64,000 nt of DNA from Galeopsis tetrahit (lineage: Eukaryota > Streptophyta > Magnoliopsida > Lamiales > Lamiaceae). Shown one piece after another: positions 20,377 to 32,796 of this stretch. The stretch is from positions 19,398,001 through 19,462,000 of the forward strand of contig OY776130.1 of NCBI GenBank assembly GCA_963675135.1. Reading direction: 5' to 3'. Below the pieces are notes generated by a model that did no database searches, was not told the origin of the DNA, and saw only the letters and a program-made list of their open reading frames with translations. Positions within the stretch are counted from its first letter, which is position 1, and every line of letters starts with the position of its first letter. A program made the translations under genes and the position numbers.

Positions 20377-23300
20377 TTACGAAATAGGGTCCAAACCCAA
20401 AGTATGAGTACATGCTAAAGGTAAATTGGCAGAAAATAAAACATAATTAATTGAAAAGGAGAATGCAGCCAACTCATGTGCCATACTATTTCCTTCACGC
20501 CTTGTCCATGAGAAAGCCATGATCTCAAACCTATCCTTCATCAGCAGAATCTCCCAAATGATGTCGCCAAAACGAGACAGATTTTGTCTTGGACTTGAAA
20601 GTGCAGAAAAACAGAGGAGTGAATCTGTCTCCAAAACCACCTTTGATATTCCCTGTTGTGCAGCCAGCTGTGCTCCCCGGAGTAATGCAAATGCTTCTAC
20701 CTCCTCCACCGAATTCAGATATGGTACTCGTTCAGCAAAGCACCACAAGATACAACTGCTGCTGTTCCTCGCCACCCCTCCTATTCCCGCGTTTTCCCCT
20801 TCAGTGAAAGTTCCATCCACATTAATTTTGACATTTTCGCACTTAAAGATCTCGGATTTGGCCTATGACTGGTTCTGCGTTTCGCTCTATCAAATTCTTC
20901 CACGAGGCTATGAGCTGATGAGCAGAGAAAATTGGGTTCAAGCTGTTTTTGTTCAAAATAGAATTTATTCCGTGCCATCCAAATCATCCACAGTAGTGAT
21001 ACAAAGTAAGAGATGTGATTATGACCTGCTACCAGTAATACCTCTCTTATCCACTCTTTGATTGGCCAATGTTCATCTACCTCCACTCTTCTGGGCAGGG
21101 CTATTCCCGAGTCCCTCCAAACCCTTGCAGCCCATTCGCAATCACGGAGTGCGTGTTCCGCCGTCTCAATCTCCTCTCCACACCTACTGCATATAGGATC
21201 TACATCCACAAAACGGCTGGTTAGGTTACTGCATACCGGTAATATATCCTCAAGGCATCTCCAAACAAAAACTTGGGACATCCAATTCCAGTTTTCTTGG
21301 TGACTCCCACTGGATCCTTGCTCCCCCATTCTATTCGAGTTCACATAATTCTGATATCCCGATTTTACGCTGTAAATTCCGTCTCTCGTAAATTGCCATG
21401 TAACAATGTCTGGGCTGTTGAGCCGACGCAGTGGAATTGCGCAGATTCTAGTCACGGTCCCTTCATCAAACCATTCCCTAAGAGCCGAAATATCCCATCC
21501 CTCATAATCGTCCAACATCAGTTCACGTACTCTTTTATCCAGATTCACCACAGTTTGCGGCACCGGAGCCCATGGGACATACCAAATCTTGATATCCTGG
21601 CCATTTCCCACTCTCCAAATTAGACCCAGCTCCAGTACCCGCCTCCCTTCGATGATACTCCTCCATGTATAGCTGGGGTTAAAGCCTTCCTTTGCTGACA
21701 TGAAGGTTCCATGCCTATAGTACCTAGCTTTAAGAGTTCTAGCTAGCAAGCTGTTTGGCTTTTGTATGATTCTCCACCCTTGTTTTGCAAGCATGGCCTT
21801 GTTGAAAGCTGAGATATCCCGGAGTCAGATGCCACCCTCCCTTTTCGGCATACACAGTTTTTTCCATGCCACCCAATGCACTCGTCGCTCATCCAGTTGT
21901 TGTCCCCACCAAAAGCGGCTCATTGCCCCAACCATTCTATCAATCACCCCTTGTGGTATCCGGAACACACTCATCAAATATGTTGGGATCGATTGTGCCA
22001 CCGACTTGAGTAAAGTGAGTTTTCCCGCTTGGGATAACATACGACTCTTCCAATCCTCTAATTTTTTCTCTATTCTGTGGACCAAAGTTAAGAAGACATC
22101 GCCTTTCGATCTCCCCAAATTTGTAGGAATGCCAAGATAAATTCCATGCCTCTCAACCATATTCACCCCTAGCAATGCAGCTAGTGACTCTCCCCTGCTA
22201 TATGATACTCCTCCACTAAAACAAATATCTGATTTAGAGAGGTTAATGCACTGTCCTGACTCCCCTTCGTACACCTGAAGAACCCTCTTAAGGGTCAGCA
22301 TTTCATTCTCCATCGCCCTTCCAAAAATTAGACTATCATCAGCGAACAATAGGTGAGAGATCGTCGGGGCTTGTCTACATATCTATACTCCATGGAGTTC
22401 ACCTTTCAGCACATTCTTGTTTATCAGACCTGAAAGAGCCTCAGTGCACAAGAGAAATAAGTATGGTGAGAGAGGGTCCCCTTGTCGGAGACCTCGAGAT
22501 GGAAAGAAAGGTGGTGACGGTACACCATTAATGAGCACCGAGAAGGAAACCGTTCTAACATAATTCATGATAACTCTCACAAGATTTGACGGAAATCCAA
22601 TTTTGATGAGCACACACTCAAGAAAGTCCCACTCTACTCTATCGTAGGCTTTGCTCATATCAAGTTTAAAAGCGAAAGAACCCCTAGATTTAGCTTCGTG
22701 TGATTTTAAAAAGTGGAAAATCTCATAAGCAAGGACAGCATTATCAGTAATAAGTCTACCCGGCCGGGACAAAAGCTGATTGACATGGATCAATGATAGA
22801 TGGAAGAAAGATATTCAACCGATTAGCAATAGTCTTTGTTATGATCTTGAGGGTCACATTACACTGACTAATAGGGCGAAAATCAGCAGGGGACTATGGC
22901 TTTTTCATTTTTGGGATGAGAGCAAGGAGAGTATGATTAAGAGGGGATGGACAACTACCCGAATTCAAAATCTCCAAACAAATATCAGTAACATCACCTC
23001 CAACAGTATTCCAAAATTTTTGATAAAATAAAGCACACATATCGTCCGGGCCTGGGGATTTAGTTGGGAACATTTGAGATAAAGCCGTCGATACTTCTTC
23101 CCTCGTGAAAGCTTGTGATAGAGTCGTCTCCATCTCACTCGTAATTTTGCGCTCCACAGCATCCACTGCCTCTTCCATATCTCAAGTACCTCCTTACCCT
23201 TGAACAGTGCCATGAAGTAATCCTGGAACACCCTCTCAACATCATCCACCTTTGTCCACTGAATGTCCTGACCATTTGTTATTGCCTCAATTATGTTCCT

Positions 23301-24434
23301 CTTTTTTCGTCCAGATGCTATTTGGTGGAAAAACTTCGTGTTTCTATCACCGTCTCTCATCCACCCAATGCGAGATCTTTGGTGCCACTTGATTTCCTCC
23401 TTTCGAAGAAGGGCTGCTACTCGATTCTCCAGCGATCGGGCCTGCTGGAGGTTTTCAGGTGTTGGGGGCAGCCCCTGTATCCGATTGAGCTCCTTAGTTG
23501 ACTTCTCAATTTGTCTTGGGATTTCCCCAAAAGCCACTGAGTCCCATTCCTCCAACGTTCTACTGCAGACATCCAATTTGTGGATAAAACCATCAATATT
23601 TCCCCCCATATTCGAATTCCAGGAATGTCGAATCAAATCACCACATTTCTCCTTTTGTAACCATCGCTCTTCAAAGCGAAAAAGTTTCTTTTTCTTTCTG
23701 CCATTTGAGTTAGAAGGGTCAGTGGTCCAGTTAACAAAGACTGGAGAATGATCTGATAACACTCGAGGCAGATGCAGCACCCTGTAATCTGGGAATTGAG
23801 ATATCCATCCATTGGTTGCCACTCCTCTATCAAGTCGTTCCTGAATGTTGTTGTTTCCCAGTTGTGAATTTGTCCAGGTGAAAGGGTTACCTGAGTATCC
23901 TAGATCCACAAGCCCCAGTCTATCCAAACAATCCCTGAAGTCAGCCATTCGAGCGTCCCTTCTGATCAGGCCACCTCTTTTCTCATAGTTGCATAATATC
24001 TCATTAAAATCACCTAAACACAACCACGGCCACTCGTTCCCTACCGCTAGGTGATCCATCATCCTCCACGTTTTCCATTTGGCCTGATCATCGGGCCACC
24101 CGTAAACCCCCGTAAATCTCCATCTCCCAACCTCTGATCTACTCCCCACCAGCATATCGATGTGATTACTGGAGAAGGATAGGATCTCAATTTCAGAATC
24201 CTTATTCCACATCATTGCCAGTCCCCCTCGTCTACCTCCATTTGAAATTACACCATCACTCCCAAAGCATGAATCAAATCCCAATTGTCACCTAAGCCAC
24301 AAAAGTTCACGAGCCAAAAGCTTTGTTTCCGACAGAAAAATAAAAGTGGGGCACTTTGACTGTACTAGCCTCTTCAGAACTGGAACTTTTCGAGGGTTCC
24401 CAAGCCCTCGACAGTTCCAACTAAGGCAACTCAT
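20377..24434 (-). pseudogene. LINE ORF2: endonuclease, reverse transcriptase, RNase H (broken)
   Basis: It starts at ATG 24434 with the endonuclease N-terminus (SWNCRGLGNPRK, FLSETK). Next come the endonuclease body (GDFNEI, LDRGVATNGW, RVLSDHSPV), RT (SPGPDDMCALFYQKFW, FKLDMSKAYDRVEWDFL, RGLRQGDPLSPYLF and catalytic LLFADDSLIF), a zinc-binding RVT region (CSRCGEEIETAEHALRDC) and a C-terminal RNase H (VVLETDSLLCF). In-frame stops lie near 24285, 22891, 22381 and 21822. The reading frame shifts near 23190, 22760 and 20830. ORF2 nicks the target and primes reverse transcription there. This copy cannot make a full protein. Confidence 0.88.
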
Positions 24435-25954
24435 TGCTCCCGGCAGTGGTGCCCATTGGCATCCACCGCCGATATACTTTTGACATTTTCCTCAATATTC
24501 TCATCTAAGACTTCCTCCTCTTCATCACGCATTCTCTTCGGGCTAGGCTGTTCCATATTAACTTCCATAAGATCACTCTCGTGTGGGCTGTTTCTTTTTC
24601 CCAGATTCTGGCTCTGTTGTTCAGGTGGTGGAGGGGAGCCTCCGTTCTTGTTCCTAGCATTCCGCTTCCATGTTGTTCGTTTCGGGTTCAGATGGAGTGT
24701 GGGATTGGCTGTTTGTGGAGTGTTAGGTGGTTGTTTTGTATCATGTAGGGTGTGGTTTAGTTTTTGGTGGTGGATTGTGGTTAGTGTTTGGTTAAGGGTT
24801 GCTGTTAGTGTTTGGTCAGGGGTGCGGGTTTTGTACTGCAATGGGCTATCTGGGTTTCTTTGGTCTTGGTTGGAGATGGGGGTACCATGTTTAGGTTGGG
24901 TGTTTTGGTTTGATGGGGCTATGAGGCATTCATGGGGATTTTCGTAGGTGTTAGAGACTGTAATGGATTCCCCAAACCCAGAAGTGATATCATCAATAGC
25001 AGGCTCAGAAATTGGTTTTTGGATTGAAGGTTGCTCTTGGAGGATTGGTTGCAGGTTTGAGAAGATGCGAGTTACTGGAACAATACTCAAGGTCTCATTT
25101 CGTCTAGCCTCCCCTGCCTCTGCTAGTGCTATTCGTCGTGCCACAGTGTTAGGAGGCTCCGTCCCATTGATGGATTCAGTCCGATTAGTATTGGAATGAG
25201 GGTTTTGGGGTATCAACCTCTTGTATTCCACCTTTGTTCCTCTAACTCTCTTGATAGGAGATGCCTTAAGAGCTGGTCCAAATTCCATATCTGAGGGTGC
25301 AGAGCATTCATTCCTATCATACTCTTCACACATTCTGAAATTATGGCCGATGAGGCCACAACAATAGCAGTAGGCTGGCAGAGATTCGTACTTGATTGGG
25401 AGCAATAAATCCTCTCTACCCATTCTGACTCTTAGATTCTTTCGGAATGGTTTGGACACGCCAATCTCTACTTTAAACCGAAGGTAGCTGCCCATATTTA
25501 GCATATCTGGTTTTTCATATAACTCCAACTTACCAATCTTCTGGGCAATCAGTTGCAGGGCCTCCTCTGAATGGTATACTAGTGGCAAATCGTATACACA
25601 GGTCCAGAATGAGGCTTTGGTAATCGATATAGACGATGGTTGTTCGGATCCCGTGAGTGCATCAATAGCAAACAGCAATCCGTCAAAGTGCCGTGGTTGA
25701 TTTTGAAAAATCCAATCTCTATCTTTGTGATCCACAAAAGAAAATAGCAATAGATTCTTTCCCCATTCGCGTACAGTAACTTTCGTGCGGCCTTTAAAGG
25801 CCTTCAGCATCACATCCATTAGGGCAAAAATGTTAAACGGTCTATCAGTGCATAAGCGTCCCGCCAAGCAAATCGGGGTCTGCAGATTTCTGTTGGGACC
25901 ACTGATACTCCCTAGATCCAATATTTCGTCATCCCCTTCATTAGGATCCGTCAT
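24431..25954 (-). CDS. LINE ORF1: RNA-binding protein with DUF4283 and CCHC knuckle
   Basis: An uninterrupted 507-aa frame from ATG 25954. The first ~170 residues match the plant DUF4283 type (FNIFALMDVMLKAFKG, LLLFSFVDHKDRDWIF, PSSISITKASFWTCVYDLP). This is followed near residue 200 by a zinc knuckle, YCYCCGLIGHNFRMC. The C-terminal half is low-complexity, rich in Pro, Thr and Asn, and ends in an acidic/basic stretch. ORF1 proteins of this type bind LINE RNA to form the ribonucleoprotein. The stop codon overlaps the ORF2 start (ATGA). The frame is intact while ORF2 is broken, which may be chance or may reflect relatively recent insertion. Any function in the host is unknown. Confidence 0.85.
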   Translation of the reverse strand: MTDPNEGDDEILDLGSISGPNRNLQTPICLAGRLCTDRPFNIFALMDVMLKAFKGRTKVTVREWGKNLLLFSFVDHKDRDWIFQNQPRHFDGLLFAIDALTGSEQPSSISITKASFWTCVYDLPLVYHSEEALQLIAQKIGKLELYEKPDMLNMGSYLRFKVEIGVSKPFRKNLRVRMGREDLLLPIKYESLPAYCYCCGLIGHNFRMCEEYDRNECSAPSDMEFGPALKASPIKRVRGTKVEYKRLIPQNPHSNTNRTESINGTEPPNTVARRIALAEAGEARRNETLSIVPVTRIFSNLQPILQEQPSIQKPISEPAIDDITSGFGESITVSNTYENPHECLIAPSNQNTQPKHGTPISNQDQRNPDSPLQYKTRTPDQTLTATLNQTLTTIHHQKLNHTLHDTKQPPNTPQTANPTLHLNPKRTTWKRNARNKNGGSPPPPEQQSQNLGKRNSPHESDLMEVNMEQPSPKRMRDEEEEVLDENIEENVKSISAVDANGHHCREQ

Positions 25955-26263
25955 GGTCTAGTCGCGAGTTCAAAAGTACTTGAGATGTGAGCGGAACAGT
26001 AGATGCCTGCAAAACACAAAAAACAAGAAAACAGAGGCCACACGATCACTGTGATTCACAGTTGGGGGGAGAAGAAATATCGGAAAAACAAAAGAGAGAA
26101 GGGGAGGGAGGGATCAAAAGAAGACGTAGACTCTATGAAAGAAAAACACAGGCCGCGGAACGGCGACGGGAAGAACCACTGTTGTTGACTCAATTCATCT
26201 GGCGGCGATGAAAACCCTAGACTCTCACGCGAGGAGAGAACTTTTGAACCAATTCCATCACAT

Positions 26264-26405
26264 TGAATAGAGATACCTGAGGAAAGGATATAGACATGCT
26301 TTCTTTCCAATCCAAAATCTCAACTTTAAAATTCTAATTGTCAACTGAATAGAGATACCTGAGAAAAGGGTATAGACGTGCTTTATTTCCAAGCCAAAAT
26401 CCAAG
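26264..26405. repeat. 81-bp tandem duplication at the LINE 5' boundary
   Basis: GAATAGAGATACCTGAG and the following ~50 bases (to TTCCAANCCAAAATC) occur at 26265 and again at 26346, about 81 bp apart, with several differences. The inner copy belongs to the LINE 5' end if the target duplication at 26314-26323 is right. The outer copy then repeats the junction itself. Bases 26406-26464 hold an AT run and nothing else. Confidence 0.7.
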
Positions 26406-26469
26406 CTTAATATATATATATATATAAATCTAAAATATATACTCCATATAATTCAAATTCAAGTAAATC

Positions 26470-27163
26470 TGATGTAGATAAATATGTCGCTCTTGGAAAA
26501 GTCGACACGTGGAAACGAGATAGATTATGATGGTCTTTATTAGGTCAGTAGGCTTGAAAGTGGGATTAATACACCCCTGGGCCTCAAAAGGGAAAGAAGA
26601 TTGGTTGGGCCTTTGGCCCACATTCGAAGGATAATATCCTTTGGGCCTAAGGATAGGGCCCAAAGGGGAACGCATATTATGGCTCATCCTTTCCTAACTC
26701 AGTCAAAAGAAGGAGTCAACATAGGAAGGGGCCGAGTATCTAGGAGCTTGGACCGAGCTTTCAGGAGAGTGGGCCGAGTTTATAGGGAGAACGAGTCTTT
26801 CCTCTCCCGAGAGAGGGGCCAGGTATATAAGCAGGTTATTTCTATATTCTTAATTACGTTTTCACACAGTACATACATCCTTACGAAATACATACTGAAT
26901 TGAGAAGAAACACCCTATTATTCGCCGGAATTCCCTTAGAGATACAGGGGAATTCCTCTTTGATTCTCCTAATATCGATTCTGACTTGAGCGTCGAAGCT
27001 TCCACGCCGGAGCCCCCATCCGGTGTGCTTTTGCAGGTCATTTTTGGACTCTCAAGGAGATCTACGTGAAGATTGCCAAAGACAAACGAGTGATTCGATT
27101 CGTGATTAGCAGTGCTCGTAGAGGAACGACTGATATCTGAAGGCGTTCTTTTTCGACGCATCA
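26470..27163 (+). repeat. 5' LTR of the complete Tat element
   Basis: 694 bp, bounded by TGATG and CATCA. A TATA box (TATATAA) is at 26824-26830. The boundaries are fixed by comparison with the 3' LTR, by the target duplication on the left and by the PBS two bases to the right. Confidence 0.95.
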
Positions 27164-27165
27164 AC

Positions 27166-27183
27166 TGGCGCCGTCTGTGGGAA
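27166..27183 (+). other. Primer binding site of the Tat element
   Basis: TGGCGCCGTCTGTGGGAA lies two bases after the 5' LTR. This is the PBS commonly seen in Tat/Athila-type Ty3 elements and in many plants is complementary to the 3' end of a tRNA-Arg. The tRNA assignment is from family knowledge and was not checked against a tRNA set. Confidence 0.85.
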
Positions 27184-27222
27184 CATCTCGAGCTAAAGCG
27201 TGAGAAAAAAGTTCCACATTAA

Positions 27223-30200
27223 ATGGGTGGAGGACAAAATCCGACGAAACAGACTAAGGAGAAAGGAGATTCCACTCCTCCTCCTTTCCCTCCACCTCCC
27301 GCAGGCTTTCCCGTAAACCGGAATTTAGGGAAACAGCCCGCAGATCTTACACCAGAAGATATCCCTCTCGCCCAGGAGGGGAATGTAGCGGATACCTCAG
27401 GAGCTTCGGGAAACGGAGCTAATAAGGATGTCCCTAACCCCAATGCCCGATCAGAACTCTTGACTATTTCTCAAGATCAGTTGGATGAGATGATTGCGCA
27501 ATCGGTCGAAAGGATAATCACTTCCCGTGGACTTCGTCCCCCCGGACCTATTCCACTGATCAACGAGGTTACAAAGCAGAACCCCCTGGAACACGTCATC
27601 GATTCCGCTCCAGTCCCCTCTAGGAACGAGGATCCCCCTCAAAACCAAGAGGAAAAGGTGCCCTCCCAGGCTGAGAGAAGCATTCTTCATCGCCCTCCAC
27701 GGAGGAACACGGAGAAGATCCCTGGCGATACCACTTTGGAAACAGGGATAGGAGAGAGTACGGATGACACGTACCAGGGAGCAGTCAGTGATCAAATACA
27801 GGCCTTACGTAAAGAGATGAGGGACATGCAGAGACACATAACCGACAACGTAAGTAAACCTTCTTACATCACTGGCTATCAATTCTCATCCACTATTTTA
27901 CAAGATGAACTGCCCTCTAACTTCAAATCCTTAAAATTTGAATACGATGGCACCACGGATCCTTATGAACACTTGATGAGATTCGAGAACGCTGCCCTAC
28001 TGCACCGATATGGAGAGGGCGTCAAGTGCAGGGTATTCCTAACTACCCTATCCAAGGCTGCACAACGGTGGTTCACACTACTAGGGCCGGACACTATCCA
28101 CTCATGGTCCGAATTCAGCGAATTGTTCCTGCATCAATTCGCCAGCGCTAGGAGACAACCTAGAGCCACCCTCACCTTGTTTAACATGCGACAAGGAGAG
28201 AACGAGAGCTTACGGGCTTTCTTAAAAAGATTCAACCAAGCGGCCCTAGAAGTACCCACAGCCTCTTCAGAGGTCAAAATCAATGCTCTTACCAACGGAT
28301 TAAGAGATGGAGACCTGTTCACATCTCTAGCCAAGAAGCCAGTACGGACCTTTGATGAGTTATTAAGGAGAGCAGAGAAGTACCTCACCCTAGAAGAGGT
28401 AAGGAAGGCTAAGCGTTCGGAGACCAGGACAATAGTGGGGAACGGAGAAAGGAGAAGAGAAATTCCACTGAGGAGGCCAAGTCTAGAGAGACACGGAACC
28501 TCAAGGAGGTTGGAAAACGTAAAAAGGGAGGAAGCTGCGCCCTGGATTCCCAGGGGAAGGACGAGGAGATATACCCCTTTGAGGATAGAGCCAGCCGAAG
28601 TTCTAGAAGTGGCAGGGGACCATCCTGATATGAAGTTCCCCTATTCAAGAAACAAGGGTCCTCAGAACCCCAAGTCAGATAGATTTTGCAGATTCCATAA
28701 TGATTATGGCCACGATACCAACCAATGTTGGCACCTGAAAGACGGAATAGAGAGAATGATTCAAGCAGGCCATCTAAAAGAATTTATCTTTAGAGATCGA
28801 CAAGGCCCTAGGGGACAGAAGAGGAAAGACCCCGAGGGGAAGCCAGAAGATAACAGAAGAGATCAGAGGAAGAACACCGAGGATCAGCCACCCCCTCCCC
28901 AAAAGAGGGGAACTATTCACATGATCATGGGAGGCCCTGCTGATGGGGATTCCTTTAGACAGAGGAAGCAGAACGTCAGGTCACTGAAGAGTGAGAGGAA
29001 TATGGAACACCATGAGATAGGGAAGATGACGGAGGGCCTTGATATTCATTTTGGGCCAGAAGACGCTAGGGAACCCAGAGAAATCCATAATGACGCATTA
29101 GTCATTACCACGGATATAGCAGGGTACGATGTGGCCAGAATTTTTGTAGACACGGGGAGTTCCGCTGATATCATGTTCTTGGAATGTTTCAAGAAGATGG
29201 AATTAAATATAAAGCTCAGACCAGTGGAGACCGCTCTCTATGGATTCTCAGGGGGAGCCATTCAACCCCTGGGTTCAGCATTATTACAAGTAGGGTTAGG
29301 AGTCGCCCCTAACCGACGTGTGCAAGTGATAGAGTTCCTGATAGTGGACGTCCCATCTTCGTATAATGTGGTAATGGGAAGACCAAGCTTGAATATCTTT
29401 CAGGCAGTGATTTCCACCTTCCACATAAAGATGAAATTCCCTGCCTCGGGGGGTGTGGGAGAGATATGCGGTGACCAATACCAAGCGAGGAAGTGTTACG
29501 TAGAATCGGTCAAGATAGCAGACAGGGCCATGTTCCGAGGGATGGAGAGATTCAAAGGTGAAGACCCTGAATTGAAAAGACAGAAAGTGGGTGAGCTAGT
29601 GCAAGAGCAACCCAAGGCCAAAGCAGATGAGGAGTTAATGAGCATCGAGCTTTATCCAGGAAAGGAGGGATTCACAACCAGGATAGGTACACACATGAAC
29701 CCTGAGCTCCAAGAAAAGATGATACATACCCTTCAGGAGAATGCGGATATCTTCGCTTTCACGGCGACGGACATGACGGGTATCCCTCCAGAGATAGTGA
29801 TGCACCACCTTAATGTAGACCCCAGAGCTAGGCCAGTGAAGCAGAAGTTAAGGAATTTTGGTAAGGAGAAGAACCTAATTGTGAAAGAGGAAATTGATAA
29901 ACTGTTGAGTGCAGGGCATGTGAAGAGAGTATAGTTCCATGAATGGATCTCGAATGCAGTGCTGGTGTCTAAGGGAGCCGGCAAATGGAGGATGTGTATT
30001 GACTTCAGAGATCTAAATAAAGCATGCCCTAAGGATCACTATCCCTTACCTAGAATTGATCAATTGGTAGATGCTACCTCCGATTTTGAATTGCTTAGCA
30101 TGATGGATGCATATCAAGGGTACCATCAAATCCAGTTGAACCCCCTTGATATACCAAAGGTATGTTTTATTGCGACGTGTGGTACTTTTGGTTATGTACG

Positions 30201-32796
30201 TATGCCTTTTGGACTGATAAATGCAGGAGCTACATATCAAAGAATGGTAGACTCGGTGTTCCGAGGACAGATAGGGAGGAACATGGAGATTTATGTGGAC
30301 GATATGCTAGCTAAGAGTGTCAAAGCAGAGGAACACATTAACGACCTGAAGGAGATATTTCAAGTAATTAGAGAAAATGGTATTAAATTAAATCCAGCTA
30401 AATGTTCTTTTGGAGTAGGGTCAAGAAAATTCCTGGGATATATGGTGACTCAGAGGGGAATAGAGGTTAACCCTGCTAAGGTGAAGGCGGTCCTCGACAT
30501 GCAACCTCCTCGAAACCTAAAGGAATTAAAGACCCTGAACGGTAGAATCGCAGCTCTCAGCAGATTCATAGCAAGGTCCGCAGAGAAGAGCCACCACTTC
30601 TTCGGAACGTTAAGGAAGGGGTCGAGGTTCGAATGGGATGAGCAGTGTCAAAAAGCTTTCGAAGAATTGAAGATCCATCTGGAGCAGCTTCCGAAGCTAA
30701 CCAAGCCCACTCAGGGAGACGTCTTACTTTTATACCTCTCCATAGGGGAACACTCCCTGAGTACAGCCCTGATGAAAGAGGAAGGCTCTACACAACAACC
30801 CATATACTATGTGAGCAAGGTCATCCAAGGGGCAGAGATCAGATATTCAGAGGTGGAGAAGGCAGCCTTGGCGGTGGTGGTAACGACTAGGCGACTACGC
30901 CCCTACTTCCTGTCCTATAAAGTTATGGTGCGAACTAATTTCCCTTTGAAGCAGACACTAGGGAGAGCAGACTTATCAGGAAGAATGGTCAGATGGGCAG
31001 TGGAATTACAGGAATACGATATTGATTATGAACCAAGGAGGGTCATTAAAGCCCAAGCTTTAGCAGACTTCATTCAAGAGTCTACCAGAACGGAAGAGGA
31101 ACAAGGCTGGAAGGTATATGTTGACGGTTCAGCATCCGCTGTAGGATGTGGAGCAGGGATAGTGTTGGTTGATCCTGATGGCCAAGAAGTACAAGTAGCC
31201 ATTAAGTTCCGGTTCTCAACCTCAAACAACAGTGCAGAATATGAAGCCCTGATTAGAGGGGCTAGCATGGCAGCAGAGTTAGGGGCACAGAAAATCACCC
31301 TGTACTCTGACTCACAGCTAGTAGTGCAACAGGTCATGGGGGAGTACCTCGCCAAAGATGAGAGGATGATCACCTATTTAGAACAGGTAAAGAAATTAAA
31401 GAATAAATTCCATACTTTTGAAGTGATACAGGTGTCGAGAGAAGAGAATGTGAAAGCAGATGGACTGTCTAAACTAGCTAGTTCCACTGAATTCGAGGGG
31501 GACGGAAAGGTAACCCTGTTAGTGGCGGATCAATTAGCTACTGAAACCCTGGTTGGAGAGATAACAGCAGGGGATGACTGGAGGAAAGAAATATGGGAGG
31601 AGTTGAACAGGGGGCAAGTAACCCCAATGTCCAGAGAAGCCAAAGCTTGGAGAAGGAAATATTGTATCCTAGGAGGCCAATTATACAAGAGGTCCTTCAC
31701 TCAACCCTATTTGAAATGTCTTTCGAAAAGAGAGGCAGAGCTAGTGATCAAGGACATCCATGAGGGTTGCGCATCCAGCCACGAAGGCTATCAGACTATG
31801 GTAAAGAAGGTATTTAGAGCAGGTTTTTATTGGCCTAATATAATCAGAGACGCTAGGGAATATGTGAAGAAATGCGAGAAGTGTCAGAAGAATGGACCTT
31901 TGATACGAATACATGCAGAAGAGATGGGTGCCATGTACTCGCCCTGTCCCTTTGCCAAATGGGGGATAGATCTAGTGGGACCCTTCCCCTTAGCACCAGG
32001 GGGAAGAAAATTCTTGATTGTGGCCGTGGACTATTTCAGTAAGTGGGTAGAGGCCGTACCCCTGGCCAAAATATAAGAAGATAATGTAATTCTTTTTCTG
32101 GCTAGACATATTTGCTGCAGGTTTGGAGTGCCGAGAATCTTGGTTTCCGACAATGGAACACAATTCAATGGAGAGAAAGTAAGGAGATGGTGCGAAAGAT
32201 GGAACATTATACAGAGATTTACTTCGGTAGCCCACCCACAAGCTAATGGGCAGGTGGAGGTTACAAATAGAATCCTAGTGGATGGCATCCGAACACGATT
32301 GCAAGAGGTAGGAGGAAAATGGGTGAAGGAGTTAGACAATGTCCTTTGGTCCTACAGGACCAGCCCTAAAACAGCTACGGGCGAATCTCCCTTCTACTTG
32401 GTGTATGGGGCAGCGGCAGTGATACCTCCTGAAGCCAGACTCAAATCGCACCGAATCACCTATTTTGAAGAGAAAAGAAATGAAGAATTGATGAGGGAGG
32501 CACTGGACCTGGTAGATGAAGAGAGGGAGATGGCGAGATTGAAAGCAGAAAGGTACAAGAGCCGGATCAAGGCAGCATACGATCGCAGGGTAATTCCTCG
32601 TTCCTTTAAAGCTGGAGATTTAGTCCTTCGGAGAGCAGATGCCTTGAGGAACACTGGAAAGATGGAACCCAATTGGGAAGGTCCGTACAAGGTAATACAG
32701 GTACTAAAAGGCGGAGCGTACAAGCTCCAGGATATGACAGGAAAAGAAATACTGAGGCCATGGAACGTGTGCCACTTGAAGAGGTTTTATGTTTGA
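27223..32796 (+). pseudogene. Tat gag-pol polyprotein with two in-frame stops
   Basis: One frame of 1858 codons from ATG 27223. Gag: Pro-rich start, retrotransposon gag domain (YDGTTDPYEHLMRFENAALL to LTNGLRDGDLF, about residues 245-370), then a CCHC-like knuckle CRFHNDYGHDTNQC near 487. Protease: FVDTGSSADIMF near 640. RT: WRMCIDFRDLNKACPKDHYP, then YVDD at about 1024. Two RNase H regions follow: the Ty3 one (SKVIQGAEIRYSEVEKAALA) and a second plant-type one (VYVDGSASAVGCG, LYSDSQLVVQQV), the dual arrangement known for Tat. Integrase: IHEGCASSHEG and CEKCQ, GIDLVGPF, VSDNGTQF, GQVEVTNRI, ending WNVCHLKRFYV. Stops are TAG at 29932 (start of RT) and TAA at 32074 (integrase core). Otherwise the frame is unbroken. 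The product would form the particle, copy the RNA and integrate it. Confidence 0.95.

Larger units (their letters stand above)
20343..26313 (-). mobile_element. Near full-length L1-type LINE, decayed
   Basis: On the minus strand the order is 5' leader, ORF1 (24431-25954), ORF2 (endonuclease, RT, zinc-binding RVT region, RNase H) and a poly(A) run (T-run at 20343-20354 on the plus strand). AAAATCTCAA occurs directly after the poly(A) at 20333-20342 and again at 26314-26323, a plausible 10-bp target duplication that would put the 5' end at 26313. ORF2 has several frameshifts and stops, so the copy is dead even though it is not 5'-truncated. Confidence 0.85.

Noticed and set aside
21058..25199. 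Plus-strand ORFs across the LINE (for example 24456-24947)
   Set aside because: All lie opposite well-supported LINE coding sequence and have no domains. They are shadows.
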